Assembly (NCBI RefSeq): GCF_042651565.1
Contig: NZ_JBHSDF010000005.1
Length of the DNA stretch: 64,000 nucleotides
Reading direction: 5' to 3' (one strand)
From: Salinispirillum marinum
Lineage (GTDB): Bacteria > Pseudomonadota > Gammaproteobacteria > Pseudomonadales > Natronospirillaceae
Under the pieces are notes generated by a model that had not been told where the DNA came from, searched no databases, and worked only from the letters and a program-made list of their open reading frames with translations. The position numbers and the translations under genes were made by a program. This document shows positions 17,219 through 26,351 of the stretch, one piece after another. Position 1 is the stretch's first letter. Every line of letters starts with the position of its first letter.

Positions 17219-18964
17219 TTATAGCCACGTTTTTAGCTGTTCATACAGAAGAGGTTCAGTGATCAAACCTTGTCCTCCTAGCGTCAGAAAGCGGTAGCCT
17301 TTGGCGGCATCTTGAGCTGCAATCACGCCAATAAGGGGCACTGTGGGCCAAGATTTTTTAAGCAATGTGACCGCTTCTGCCCAATTCTGGATGTCAGGCG
17401 TGCAGTCCATGACGATGGCCTTTGGACTCCCCAATGACGCCATCCAACAGGCACTTGAAATACATGCAACCGATTCACCTCGCAGGGCGTCAATCCATTG
17501 GGCCGCTGTTAGTGGATTATTGGTATGCACCGCTATACCTATTGAATTGCTTTGTTCGCTGTATGTGTGGACGGACGGTAAGGGAATGTCCAACCAGAAT
17601 TGGCTGCCCTTTTGTGGTTCGCTAGAAACGCCTAATTCGCCCTTCATTATGTGGGTCAGCTTCTTGCTAATGTACAGTCCTAGCCCTGTCCCTCCACGTA
17701 TTCTGTTGGTTGCCGAGTTGACCTGGGTAAAAGGGGTGAACAAACGCGCTAACTGATCTTCAGCAATGCCTGGTCCAGTGTCGGTCACCATGAACCGAAT
17801 TCGGTCATTTTCTAGGCGTGAGACCGACAGGCCAATGTGCCCTGCATCGGTAAACCGAGCCGCATTACTTGCAAGGTTCAACAACACTTGTTTAATGCGC
17901 TTCGAGTCACCGCAGACGTACCAGGGAATGTCAGTATCCATGTGTACCACAAAGTCTACTTGCTTATTTTGCAACGCAGGGGTGACCAGATGAAAAACAT
18001 CAGCGAGGAGAGACGGTAAGGTGAACGTGGTTTGCTCGGCTTCAATCTGTCCGGACTCCATTGCGCTAACATCCAGTATGTCGTTGAGTACACCGAGTAA
18101 AGCATAGGCCGCGCCTTCCAATGAATGTAGGTGACGAATAGCTTGCGGACTTTGAGGCTGTACTTTTAGTAAGGCAGCAAGCCCAATGATGCCATTCAGC
18201 GGGGTTCTCACCTCATGACTCATCATGGTTAAAAATTCGCTTTTTGCAATATTTGCCGCCTGTGCTTGCTCTGCCGCAAGAATGAGATCCCGAGTGAGTT
18301 GTTCCGCTCTACTTCGTTGCCGTTGCTCGGCGGTTAGGAATCGAAATAAATAAAAAATTACGAAACTGGTGCTGATTAATAGAATGCCCACACTCAACCA
18401 GAGTGAACCCAGCAAGCGTAAGGTTTCTTCCCGGTTAATAGTAGACTCTTCACCCCTTACCTGGAGAACTCGATTAATAAAATCATTCGATAGCGCCAGT
18501 TGATGGTCGGATAAATTCCGTAACACAGTCAGGTTATCTGCATCGTTGTCCAACCAACGTTCCAGATGGTTCTCCAGCATCGCTATGTTGTGTGTAATAT
18601 CGGACAGCAGTTTATTCAGCGTTTCATCAGCTTCAACCATGTCGCCAAGCTGACCGCTTTGTAAAATGGGAATTCGACTGTATAGAATGTCGAATCTGAA
18701 CCATAGGTCAGATGCTTGTTGCTGGCTTGACCGACCATCATCAAACCGTTGTACAGTTTCTTGCCAGCGCATGCCCTCACGCTCTAGCTGAACGGCCGCC
18801 CAGAGTAAATTTTCACGCGCAGAATCACTGATTTGCTGCTGCTTTTCGGTCACGAGCCATAGCAGAATAGCGGCCGTGAGCATGAATGAAAGGCAAAGAC
18901 CAATCATTAAGCTGAGTCGCCATTTGAATTTAGGAAAGCGTGATGACATTGGACTTCGAGTCAT
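17219..18964 (-). CDS. Membrane sensor histidine kinase with degenerate C-terminal receiver-like domain
   Basis: The 581-residue protein has TM1 (about 20-45), a helical periplasmic region, TM2 (about 190-215), HisKA with the phospho-acceptor His in MMSHEVRTPLNG, and HATPase_c with NLASNAARF, DTGPGI and GGTGLGL. The last ~110 residues look receiver-like but lack the N-terminal acidic pair. The chosen ATG overlaps the previous stop as TAATG, implying translational coupling to the periplasmic protein upstream; a GTG start 30 bases earlier is possible. This suggests the periplasmic protein feeds its signal to this kinase. Confidence 0.9.
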   Translation of the reverse strand: MTRSPMSSRFPKFKWRLSLMIGLCLSFMLTAAILLWLVTEKQQQISDSARENLLWAAVQLEREGMRWQETVQRFDDGRSSQQQASDLWFRFDILYSRIPILQSGQLGDMVEADETLNKLLSDITHNIAMLENHLERWLDNDADNLTVLRNLSDHQLALSNDFINRVLQVRGEESTINREETLRLLGSLWLSVGILLISTSFVIFYLFRFLTAEQRQRSRAEQLTRDLILAAEQAQAANIAKSEFLTMMSHEVRTPLNGIIGLAALLKVQPQSPQAIRHLHSLEGAAYALLGVLNDILDVSAMESGQIEAEQTTFTLPSLLADVFHLVTPALQNKQVDFVVHMDTDIPWYVCGDSKRIKQVLLNLASNAARFTDAGHIGLSVSRLENDRIRFMVTDTGPGIAEDQLARLFTPFTQVNSATNRIRGGTGLGLYISKKLTHIMKGELGVSSEPQKGSQFWLDIPLPSVHTYSEQSNSIGIAVHTNNPLTAAQWIDALRGESVACISSACWMASLGSPKAIVMDCTPDIQNWAEAVTLLKKSWPTVPLIGVIAAQDAAKGYRFLTLGGQGLITEPLLYEQLKTWL

Positions 18965-19476
18965 TAATGAACATGAATAGACTTGATCTGCCACACAGAC
19001 CGATTGTGATAGCGCTCGACGTTCAATTCCGGGTTAGCGTCAAATGGGTATAGAACAAAGAGCGGTCCTTTATCACGCACGCGCATCGCTTGGCCGTTTT
19101 GGTCCATAGCAAGAATAACTGGGAGCTCATAAAAGTCACTGACCGGCATGGTAACGGCATAGTCGTTTAACGCGGTTATGGTCATCTCCGAGCCAAAAGC
19201 ACCGACGAAATCCAGCAGCGCTCGGCCCAAGGGACCTTGATATTCGTCCTGTCCATCGCTCCAAGGCGTGCGTGTTACCGTTGCCTGCCACTCCAAAGCC
19301 TCCAGCAATGCTCGATCAAACACCGCTGAATCTTCTTTATTCGTGCGCGTTATCTCGCCGGTAATGGTGAGGATGATGCTACCTTCAGGCGAGGCAATGG
19401 CCATAGACTGAGCCAGCGCCAAAGGAGTTGCGCAGGTCAATATCATAACCAGCAAGCAGAGCAGTGATTTATGCAT
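18964..19476 (-). CDS. Exported sulfite-oxidase-fold ('molybdopterin-dependent oxidoreductase'-like) protein without the Mo cysteine
   Basis: This 170-residue protein has a clear signal peptide (CLLVMILTCATPLALAQS, cleavage about residue 23). The body (ILTITGEITRTN, TALNDYAVTMPVSDF, RDKGPLFVLYPFD, RSVWQIKSI) matches a small periplasmic family usually annotated as molybdopterin-dependent oxidoreductase. Both cysteines lie in the signal peptide, so the mature protein has no cysteine to bind molybdenum and is probably not an enzyme of that class. ATG at 19476 has GGAG eight bases upstream. Coupled to the histidine kinase that follows, it is a candidate periplasmic sensor partner. Confidence 0.82.
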   Translation of the reverse strand: MHKSLLCLLVMILTCATPLALAQSMAIASPEGSIILTITGEITRTNKEDSAVFDRALLEALEWQATVTRTPWSDGQDEYQGPLGRALLDFVGAFGSEMTITALNDYAVTMPVSDFYELPVILAMDQNGQAMRVRDKGPLFVLYPFDANPELNVERYHNRSVWQIKSIHVH

Positions 19477-19502
19477 GATGTGATCTCCAAATAGATAATG
19501 GT

Positions 19503-20690
19503 TTACATGGATGCCAGTAGGGTTTGCGCCCATTGACGTGCCAAAAGGAATTGTTTGTTGAGATAAGCTACTTTTTTGGGGTCTATATTGATTAACTGGC
19601 CCTTTGCGTAGGCCTCGATCAACAGTAATAATCTTCCGTACCGGCCCGTATGTTCCAACAAGGCATTTTCCATCTCATTATCAATATGCAGTTGAGCGAG
19701 AATGTCGGCCATGGGCAGGCGTAAACTTTGATCCAGCGTCGAGAATAATCCCACGGTGAAGGCACGATCGGGATCCAGTGCACGGTCGGTGGCAGCCACT
19801 TGTCGGCAGAAGGCAGCCTTGGTTAATACATCGGGCAGGAGCAATGCCTTTTGGGGCTCGCCTTGGGCCAGTGAGAACGCACTGATCAGGATTCTGACGT
19901 GATTCAAGCCTAAGCGAACCAGGGCCTGCCTTAGACTTTCGACCACTTTCACTGTGCCGTGCGCAGCTTGGTTTGCTTGTTTTAAAAGCAACAACAAAAT
20001 TCGAGGGTGCTGTGCGAGTAGGGCTTCCAGTACCGCTATTTCCGGTTCGGGTTTTTGTACTTCAGCCAATAGGCGAATCACTGAATGGTTGATCTGACGT
20101 TGCTCAGGCATTGCAATGTCTTGATTCAGCGCAGGTGCATAGAAATAGCCTTGAAATAGATCAAACCCCATGCTTTTTGCCGTTTGGAAGTCTGCCATCG
20201 TGCTGACATGGCTGGCAATCATTCGTACGTTCGGGTTTTGTCGTTGCCAGCGGGTCAAGTCATGGCTATTCAATGCCGCAGAATATTGAAGTTTTATAGC
20301 GTGAATTGAAGAGTGAGGGCTAGATTCCGGTATGGCATCCGTGACCAAGCATAGGTTCCATGGCAATTCATCGTGGCTGACGCGGTTTAGTAATGAAGCC
20401 AACGTTGAGTGATCGACATCAAACACTAAGCGCGGGTCACAGATAAGATTCAGCGAGTTGTTCAGAAGCCATTCTGCAGTAACTCGCACATGCAAGGTGC
20501 GTTGCCCAACAAGAGCATCTAAGCCGATTTCATATATCGCTACCATGATGGCGCGAGCCGTCGCTAGGGTCGGATTCTCCACGTCTGCTGTTGTTGCATG
20601 GGCAGCATGTCGGTATAGCAAGCTATCGGCATGATGACGAAAAACAGTATCGCAGATGGGTTGGATCGCTACCGTATATAACTGGGTCAT
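19503..20690 (-). CDS. EAL-HDOD signalling protein with degenerate EAL domain
   Basis: The 395-residue protein has the two-part layout of the YuxH/CdgJ type: an EAL-like half (about 1-190) that lost the EAL motif (LLYRHA where YELLYR is usual) but keeps GFDLFQGYFYAPA, and an HDOD half (about 195-395) with QHPRILLLLLKQANQ and LRQALVRLGLNHVR. It should bind neither substrate nor metal normally, so a protein-interaction role is likely. Its ATG overlaps the stop of the hybrid kinase by four bases (ATGA), placing it in that operon. Compare the better-preserved paralogue at 54031. Confidence 0.88.
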   Translation of the reverse strand: MTQLYTVAIQPICDTVFRHHADSLLYRHAAHATTADVENPTLATARAIMVAIYEIGLDALVGQRTLHVRVTAEWLLNNSLNLICDPRLVFDVDHSTLASLLNRVSHDELPWNLCLVTDAIPESSPHSSIHAIKLQYSAALNSHDLTRWQRQNPNVRMIASHVSTMADFQTAKSMGFDLFQGYFYAPALNQDIAMPEQRQINHSVIRLLAEVQKPEPEIAVLEALLAQHPRILLLLLKQANQAAHGTVKVVESLRQALVRLGLNHVRILISAFSLAQGEPQKALLLPDVLTKAAFCRQVAATDRALDPDRAFTVGLFSTLDQSLRLPMADILAQLHIDNEMENALLEHTGRYGRLLLLIEAYAKGQLINIDPKKVAYLNKQFLLARQWAQTLLASM

Positions 20691-22603
20691 GATGATGGTG
20701 TTACTCGGGCATACAATGCTTTTTGCGCTTCGGCAAGTGGTTCTGCTAACGCTTTGAACGCATGCATCATGTCGACTTGGTTTTGGTATTTTGCTGCATG
20801 TTCAAGTTGTTCGGAAACCTTGGCAGCCGCATCGGCACCAAACGTGCGGAGTAGCCCTTTCAAACTGTGTGCTTGCCTTTGCATCAAGGCGGCATCGTTT
20901 TCGACTAAAGCTTGTTCCATTTTTTCCAGCTTGCTGGGTAGCTCGGCGAGGAAGGGGTGCAGTATGGCTATAAGGAGTTCTTCATCGCCGCCGACTCGCG
21001 TGAGCGCAGCATGCCAGGACAGTGTGTCGTCTTGAGTTTGGGCGTTTTGTTCATGTACAGGCTCAAGTTTTGTGGAAGGTGATTCCGGCCAGGAGAGGAA
21101 GCGTGAAAGTACGGCCTGCAATTGATGGATAGCATAAGGTTTGGCGAGTACGTCATTAAAACCCGCGGTTAAATATTTTGAGATGTCTGACCCCACCAAG
21201 TTGGCGGTAATGGCTACTATGGGGAGGGCTTCGGCGCTGTATTGGCGGCGAATGTGCTCCGTGGTTTGAACACCGTCCATGCCCGGCATCATGATATCCA
21301 TGAAAATGATGTCGAAGGTTTCGTGGGTCAAGCGATCTAATGCCTCCTGCCCTGACGATGTGATGACAACCAACGGTTGTCCGAGCAATTGCATTTGACC
21401 TAAAAAAAGTTCTTGATTCAGTGGTGTATCTTCCACCAACAATATCCGTGCATTCGTCGTTTCCGGGGCATGCTTCGGCGGTTTAGCCTTCATGAGCGGC
21501 AGAGACAGTAGGTCCGACAATGTGACAGGTGAGTGCACGATAGCATCGGCAACGCAGCTCGCCCGATGTTCTTCTGTTGGGTCGAGCAACAAACAAAAGG
21601 GTAGGGGTTTGATGCCCGAGTGTGCGACCTCGTTGAATAAGCGATCACCGCTCATACCGGGTAATTGTGCATCGGCAATCAATAATGTGATGGCTGGACC
21701 GTTGCTATTAATCGTTTGTTGGCGCAGATGAAACAAGGCCTCAGGGGCACTGGAACAGGCGACAACATTCGCCCCTAGCCATCTCAACAGACGGGCTAAT
21801 GTTGTACTTTGGGTCGTATCGGCCAGCACAATCATGGCTGTTTGTGTCTGCATCACAAAATCCGCTGCCATACCCGTATCGGTTTTGTTTGGGATAAATG
21901 GTACGGTCAAGATGAAGGAAGATCCTTCACCGACAACACTTTCAACGGACAATGTACCGCCCAATGCCTCAGCAAACCCGGAGCACAACGACAAGCCTAA
22001 GCCAGTCCCACCCTGTTGTGTATGCTGCGCTTGTTGAAAAGGTTGGAAAATTCGCCCCTGATCTGCGGGGTCAATGCCTATTCCGGTATCTTTAACACGA
22101 AATATCAACATCGGTATTGACGCGTTTTCGGCTACGGAAATATGCAAGCTCACAGAACCCCGCGAGGTAAATTTCAGCGCGTTACTTAAGAGATTTCGGA
22201 TGATGTGATTTAGAGCCTTCACATCTATGTTGATGCAGTCGGGTACGGTGTCATCCAAGGTATATTGCAAACGCAGACGTTTTTGTTGTGCATTCGCTCG
22301 AAAGACATCCAAGGTGTCCGATAGCCATTCGGGCACAGCGATATCCTGCGGTTGGGTACGGTATTCACCCGCCGCGAGCTTAGCAAAATCAAGGGTTTGA
22401 TTGATCAGATACTGCAAATAGTGGCCGGATTGGCGAGCTTTATCTAAATGCCGTTCGTTCTCATTCTGTGAAAGATCGCCATTGATCAAGTCCAAATAAC
22501 CCAGCAAGCCATTCAGAATGTTACGCATCTCATGGCTGACGTGTGCCAACATGCCCATGTTGTCAGCTGTTTCACGGCGGGCGTGTTCGCTCGTACTATT
22601 CAT
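20687..22603 (-). CDS. Soluble hybrid histidine kinase: HisKA-HATPase-REC-REC-HPt
   Basis: The 638-residue protein has no membrane segment. Domains: HisKA with His in LAHVSHEMRN, HATPase_c (NLLSNALKF, DTGIGI, GGTGLGL), a first receiver at about 270-390 that keeps LLIADAQLPG but lacks the acidic pair and the Lys, a complete second receiver (ILLVEDTPLNQ, FMDIMMPGMDG, LAKPY) and an HPt domain with His in AHSLKGLLRTFGA. The ATG at 22603 lies inside the last codons of the preceding REC-GGDEF-EAL gene (eight-base overlap); longer in-frame starts run deep into that gene and are unlikely. A natural phosphorelay partner for that regulator. Confidence 0.92.
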   Translation of the reverse strand: MNSTSEHARRETADNMGMLAHVSHEMRNILNGLLGYLDLINGDLSQNENERHLDKARQSGHYLQYLINQTLDFAKLAAGEYRTQPQDIAVPEWLSDTLDVFRANAQQKRLRLQYTLDDTVPDCINIDVKALNHIIRNLLSNALKFTSRGSVSLHISVAENASIPMLIFRVKDTGIGIDPADQGRIFQPFQQAQHTQQGGTGLGLSLCSGFAEALGGTLSVESVVGEGSSFILTVPFIPNKTDTGMAADFVMQTQTAMIVLADTTQSTTLARLLRWLGANVVACSSAPEALFHLRQQTINSNGPAITLLIADAQLPGMSGDRLFNEVAHSGIKPLPFCLLLDPTEEHRASCVADAIVHSPVTLSDLLSLPLMKAKPPKHAPETTNARILLVEDTPLNQELFLGQMQLLGQPLVVITSSGQEALDRLTHETFDIIFMDIMMPGMDGVQTTEHIRRQYSAEALPIVAITANLVGSDISKYLTAGFNDVLAKPYAIHQLQAVLSRFLSWPESPSTKLEPVHEQNAQTQDDTLSWHAALTRVGGDEELLIAILHPFLAELPSKLEKMEQALVENDAALMQRQAHSLKGLLRTFGADAAAKVSEQLEHAAKYQNQVDMMHAFKALAEPLAEAQKALYARVTPSS

Positions 22604-24656
22604 GGTTACAGGGTAATCCGTAAGATTGAATAAAAGGTCGCAGACGTTCTCTCGGAAGCGGTTTGCTGATGAGGTAACCTTGCAAATAGTCGACGCCAAG
22701 GGCATCGACATAGTCCCTCTGCCGCTGATCCTCAACACCCTCACAAATGGTACTTAACCCTAAACCCCTAGCCAGAGTGGTCAGGGTCCGTACGATGGTA
22801 CGCATCTTGGCATTGGTGGTAATGTCGATGACAAAGGACCGGTCGATCTTGAGGCTAGTGACCGGAAACTTTAGTAAATACTCCATCGAAGAATAGCCGA
22901 TACCAAAGTCATCAAGTGCAATGGAAAAACCCATATTCTTAAGTTCATTTAGAGCGCTTATCGACTGCTGAGGGTCTGCCATGGCAGTGCTTTCAGTAAT
23001 TTCTAATTCGATCATTGCTGGCGTGGCGCCGGTTTCGTCAAGCGCCGACTGGACAATATGGACCAACGATGGATCGAGGAATTGTTGTGCCGCCAGATTA
23101 ACACCCACGCGCCCTTGCCAGCCTGCATCGTACAAGCCCTTTGCCTGTTGAAACGCGGAAAATAAGACAAAACGGCCTAGGTGACGCATCAAGCCAAGGC
23201 GCTCGACAGAGGGTAAAAATTCTATTGGCGAACGAAAACGATCTTGTTCCGGGAAATACCAACGCAGCAGCGCTTCAGCGCCAAGTATGTGGTTGCTGGA
23301 TAAATGCAATTGTGGTTGATAGAACAGTGAAAACTCACCGTTTGCGATGGCTTTTTTTATCGTGTTGTCATTATTTATGATCTTTTTGCCATCGTGGACT
23401 GCAAGGGTCGATCCCCAACATACCGGTAATTCAGGGTTTTCAAGGGATAGGTCTAATGCCAGTTGTGCCTGTTGTAGGATTTGTTCGGTGCCTAAAGAGC
23501 CATTGAGCGTGATAATGCCGGCTGCAATAGTGATTAATACAGGCTGCTTCTCAACGGTATATTCACATTCCAAAGACTGTTGAACATGTCTCAGTTGCTG
23601 CTCGGCTGTTGCTGGGTCGCGTGCACTGATCAGCAATCCAAAGCGACCGTCTTGCAGCGCATAGGATGAAATGTCCGTATGTTGTTTCAGGCGATCAGCC
23701 AGTAAGTGAAGCAAGCGCTCAAACGTTGACTGGGTGAGGGCACTGCTCAGGAGTGTGCTTTCCCGCAATTCGATGAACGCCAAATATCCGCAGGTACCAT
23801 TCTCGGACAAAGTGCCGACAAAGCCCGGCAACGACTGTATGAGCAAGCGCCGGTTAGGCAGGCCCGTGAGGTCATCATGAAGGCGCAAGTACTCCAGCAT
23901 ATCTTCTGTGGTGCGTTGTTTGGTGATGTCCTGGAAGGCGCCGATCAATACATCCTGCTGTCCTGAGTGTGTGCCACCAACAGCCCGTATGATACGTGAA
24001 CCCAGGTTAGGCACAGTGATTCTGAATTCTACGTGTAACTCGCGGGTTAAGCCTTGGTGGCCAAGCAATGTCGATTTTACCCGGGTACGATCATCCCGAT
24101 GGACGAGCCCAATAACTGAATCAAGCCCTGTCGGCAGCTCAATTGACAGGGCGTCGTTCATGCCAAGCCATTGAAACGTTTGCTTTGTAAAGCTAAAAGT
24201 CCAGTACCCCATGCCAGCCAATTGACTGGCGTGCCGTTGCAAATCGTAAGCTTCTGCCAAGTGGCGCTCTTGCCGAGTGCTGCGTAAGGCAAAGCGAACA
24301 CGTTGCCGTAACAAGGGTAAATTAATCGGTTTGCGCATGAAGTCCGTCGCGCCAACCTCGAACGAATGTTCAATAGACTGTATATCATCTGCCCCGGTTA
24401 ACATGATCACGGGCACCCGATGAGTGTCCGGGTTTTGACGAATACGTTGGCAGACTTCAAAGCCTTCCATGTCCGGCATATGAACATCGAGAAGTACTAG
24501 GTCTACCTTATGTTCTGCTAGGTAGGTCAACCCGGAAATGCCCGAAGAGACATAGACGATGTTGCGGGCATTATCGTTTAGGCCCGCTTTAACCAATTCG
24601 CCAACATAGGCATCGTCATCGATGACAAGGATCGTTTCAGTTGTATCAGATGGCAT
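22596..24656 (-). CDS. Response regulator with PAS-like, degenerate GGDEF and intact EAL domains
   Basis: The 686-residue protein begins with a complete receiver (VIDDDAYVG, LLDVHMPDMEG, LTGADD, RKP), then a PAS-like segment (about 150-260), a GGDEF domain whose signature reads LQDGRFG, and an EAL domain with the catalytic set AEALLRW, VNLAAQQF, ELEITEST, DDFGIGYSS, KIDRSF and EGVED. It is therefore predicted to be a c-di-GMP phosphodiesterase controlled by phosphorylation. ATG at 24656 has GAGAG upstream; a GTG at 24677 is the alternative. It heads the five-gene signalling operon reaching down to 17219. Confidence 0.93.
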   Translation of the reverse strand: MPSDTTETILVIDDDAYVGELVKAGLNDNARNIVYVSSGISGLTYLAEHKVDLVLLDVHMPDMEGFEVCQRIRQNPDTHRVPVIMLTGADDIQSIEHSFEVGATDFMRKPINLPLLRQRVRFALRSTRQERHLAEAYDLQRHASQLAGMGYWTFSFTKQTFQWLGMNDALSIELPTGLDSVIGLVHRDDRTRVKSTLLGHQGLTRELHVEFRITVPNLGSRIIRAVGGTHSGQQDVLIGAFQDITKQRTTEDMLEYLRLHDDLTGLPNRRLLIQSLPGFVGTLSENGTCGYLAFIELRESTLLSSALTQSTFERLLHLLADRLKQHTDISSYALQDGRFGLLISARDPATAEQQLRHVQQSLECEYTVEKQPVLITIAAGIITLNGSLGTEQILQQAQLALDLSLENPELPVCWGSTLAVHDGKKIINNDNTIKKAIANGEFSLFYQPQLHLSSNHILGAEALLRWYFPEQDRFRSPIEFLPSVERLGLMRHLGRFVLFSAFQQAKGLYDAGWQGRVGVNLAAQQFLDPSLVHIVQSALDETGATPAMIELEITESTAMADPQQSISALNELKNMGFSIALDDFGIGYSSMEYLLKFPVTSLKIDRSFVIDITTNAKMRTIVRTLTTLARGLGLSTICEGVEDQRQRDYVDALGVDYLQGYLISKPLPRERLRPFIQSYGLPCNHE

Positions 24657-24759
24657 CGAACTCTCATAGTCGAACACTGTTAATGCGGATGATAACCGAA
24701 ATCTGTCGATACAGAATGACGTACATCAACATTAACCGGTTCCCGGCGATACAGTTGTA

Positions 24760-26313
24760 TCACCGCTGAAAGCGAACCACCATGTCGTTTAAATTACGGG
24801 CCACTGTTTTAATTTCGCCGACGCTGTCCGACGCGGAGCGCGCCTTATCAATGCTGCCATTCGCCATGTCGGCGATACGTAACACCTGACGGTTGACGTC
24901 GTCTGCTACGCTGGCCTGCTCTTCCACGGCAGCGGCCATCTGGTTCGACATATCGCTGATGCTTTGCACGGCGTCGGATATGCCATTCAGCATGCGCTCT
25001 GTTTCTACGACCTGATCCAATCCTCTCTGCGCATCTTCTTTGCCATTGACGGCGGTATCAACGGCGACGTTCGCTTTTTGGGTCAACTCAGAGATGATGG
25101 TGTGGATTTCTTTGGTGGAGCCTTGCGTACGTTGCGCCAGCGTCCGCACTTCGTCCGCCACCACCGCAAACCCACGGCCTTGTTCACCAGCCCGGGCCGC
25201 TTCAATTGCCGCATTTAATGCCAATAAATTGGTTTGCTCAGCAATTTGTTCGATCACTTGAGCGGCGGAAGCAATGCGCTTGGTTTGTTCGGCCAGGTCC
25301 TGCACCGAGGTGCTGATGTCGGCAACCGAATCATGCAGGTGTTGAATGGCTTTACGCGTTTGCGTGGCGATGGTGCGTCCTTCGTTGGCGAGCTGGTTGG
25401 ATTCACTGGCTTTATCTGCGGTAAGATGAACATTATCCGCTACTTCAGAAATTGTGGCGGTCATTTCATTCATCGCGGTGGCAACTTGCTCGGTTTCCTG
25501 TTGCTGGGCCAGAATTTCATGCACGGACGCTTTAGAGAGTTCGAGCCCATTTGCAGCTTTTGTATTGACGGTGTTCGCTGCGTCTTCGATACGGGTCAGG
25601 ACAGTGATAAGGTGCGCTCGCTCACTGCGTAATGCCACTTCTAAAGCACCGCCGGAGTCTGTTGAGTCCGTGTAAGAACGCACGGCAAGAGGGTGATTAA
25701 AGGCTTGTTGGGTTAAATATTTAAGACTGCTCAAGACGCGACGTTGCGACCATGCGGTCCAGCCAAAATACGCTACAAAACCAGCCAGGATGATTTCAAT
25801 CGCGAAATGAGTGGGTAGTTGCCAAAGGGCCAGTAGGGCCAATACGGCGGCCGTAGACGGAATAACGACGCTGCCTCGTTGCCAAGCGGGAGTCGGCTTA
25901 AAGCCTTGTTTGTTTATGGTCTGATACAGCTTCTCAGCGCGTGCGACATCCTCACGGCGCGGGCAGGTGCGCACGGATTCATAGCCGATGACTTTGCCAC
26001 CTTCAGTGATGGGGGTAATGTAGGCATCTACCCAATAATAGTCACCGTTTTTACAACGATTCTTCACCAAGCCCATCCACGGCTTACTGTCTTTCAAATG
26101 CGCCCACATTACCTCGTAAGCCTGAGTGGGCATGTCGGGGTGACGTACGATGTTGTGCGGCTGACCAATCAGTTCTTCGCGCGAAAACCCACTGATGTCT
26201 ACAAACGCTTGGTTGCAGTGCACGATTTTGCCTTTCAAGTCAGTCGACGACACTAGGCGAACATCAGCCTTAAAAGTACGTTCTTTGTCGGTGATCGGTA
26301 GGTTTTTGCGCAT
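24760..26313 (-). CDS. Aer-like methyl-accepting chemoreceptor (PAS-TM-MCP)
   Basis: The 517-residue receptor has an N-terminal PAS domain (VHCNQAFVDISGFSREELIG, NGDYYWVDAYITPI) of the FAD-binding Aer type, a short hydrophobic hairpin (about 145-190) instead of a periplasmic domain, and a long signalling coiled coil with the tip motif IAEQTNLLALNAAIEAARAG and GRGFAVVADEVRTLA. It should sense redox or energy state and signal through CheW/CheA, which are not in this window. GGAGAG precedes the ATG. No C-terminal CheR-binding pentapeptide is seen. Confidence 0.95.
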   Translation of the reverse strand: MRKNLPITDKERTFKADVRLVSSTDLKGKIVHCNQAFVDISGFSREELIGQPHNIVRHPDMPTQAYEVMWAHLKDSKPWMGLVKNRCKNGDYYWVDAYITPITEGGKVIGYESVRTCPRREDVARAEKLYQTINKQGFKPTPAWQRGSVVIPSTAAVLALLALWQLPTHFAIEIILAGFVAYFGWTAWSQRRVLSSLKYLTQQAFNHPLAVRSYTDSTDSGGALEVALRSERAHLITVLTRIEDAANTVNTKAANGLELSKASVHEILAQQQETEQVATAMNEMTATISEVADNVHLTADKASESNQLANEGRTIATQTRKAIQHLHDSVADISTSVQDLAEQTKRIASAAQVIEQIAEQTNLLALNAAIEAARAGEQGRGFAVVADEVRTLAQRTQGSTKEIHTIISELTQKANVAVDTAVNGKEDAQRGLDQVVETERMLNGISDAVQSISDMSNQMAAAVEEQASVADDVNRQVLRIADMANGSIDKARSASDSVGEIKTVARNLNDMVVRFQR

Positions 26314-26351
26314 TCTAACTCTCCTGTTTATGCAATAAGGTTGGTTGAGAA

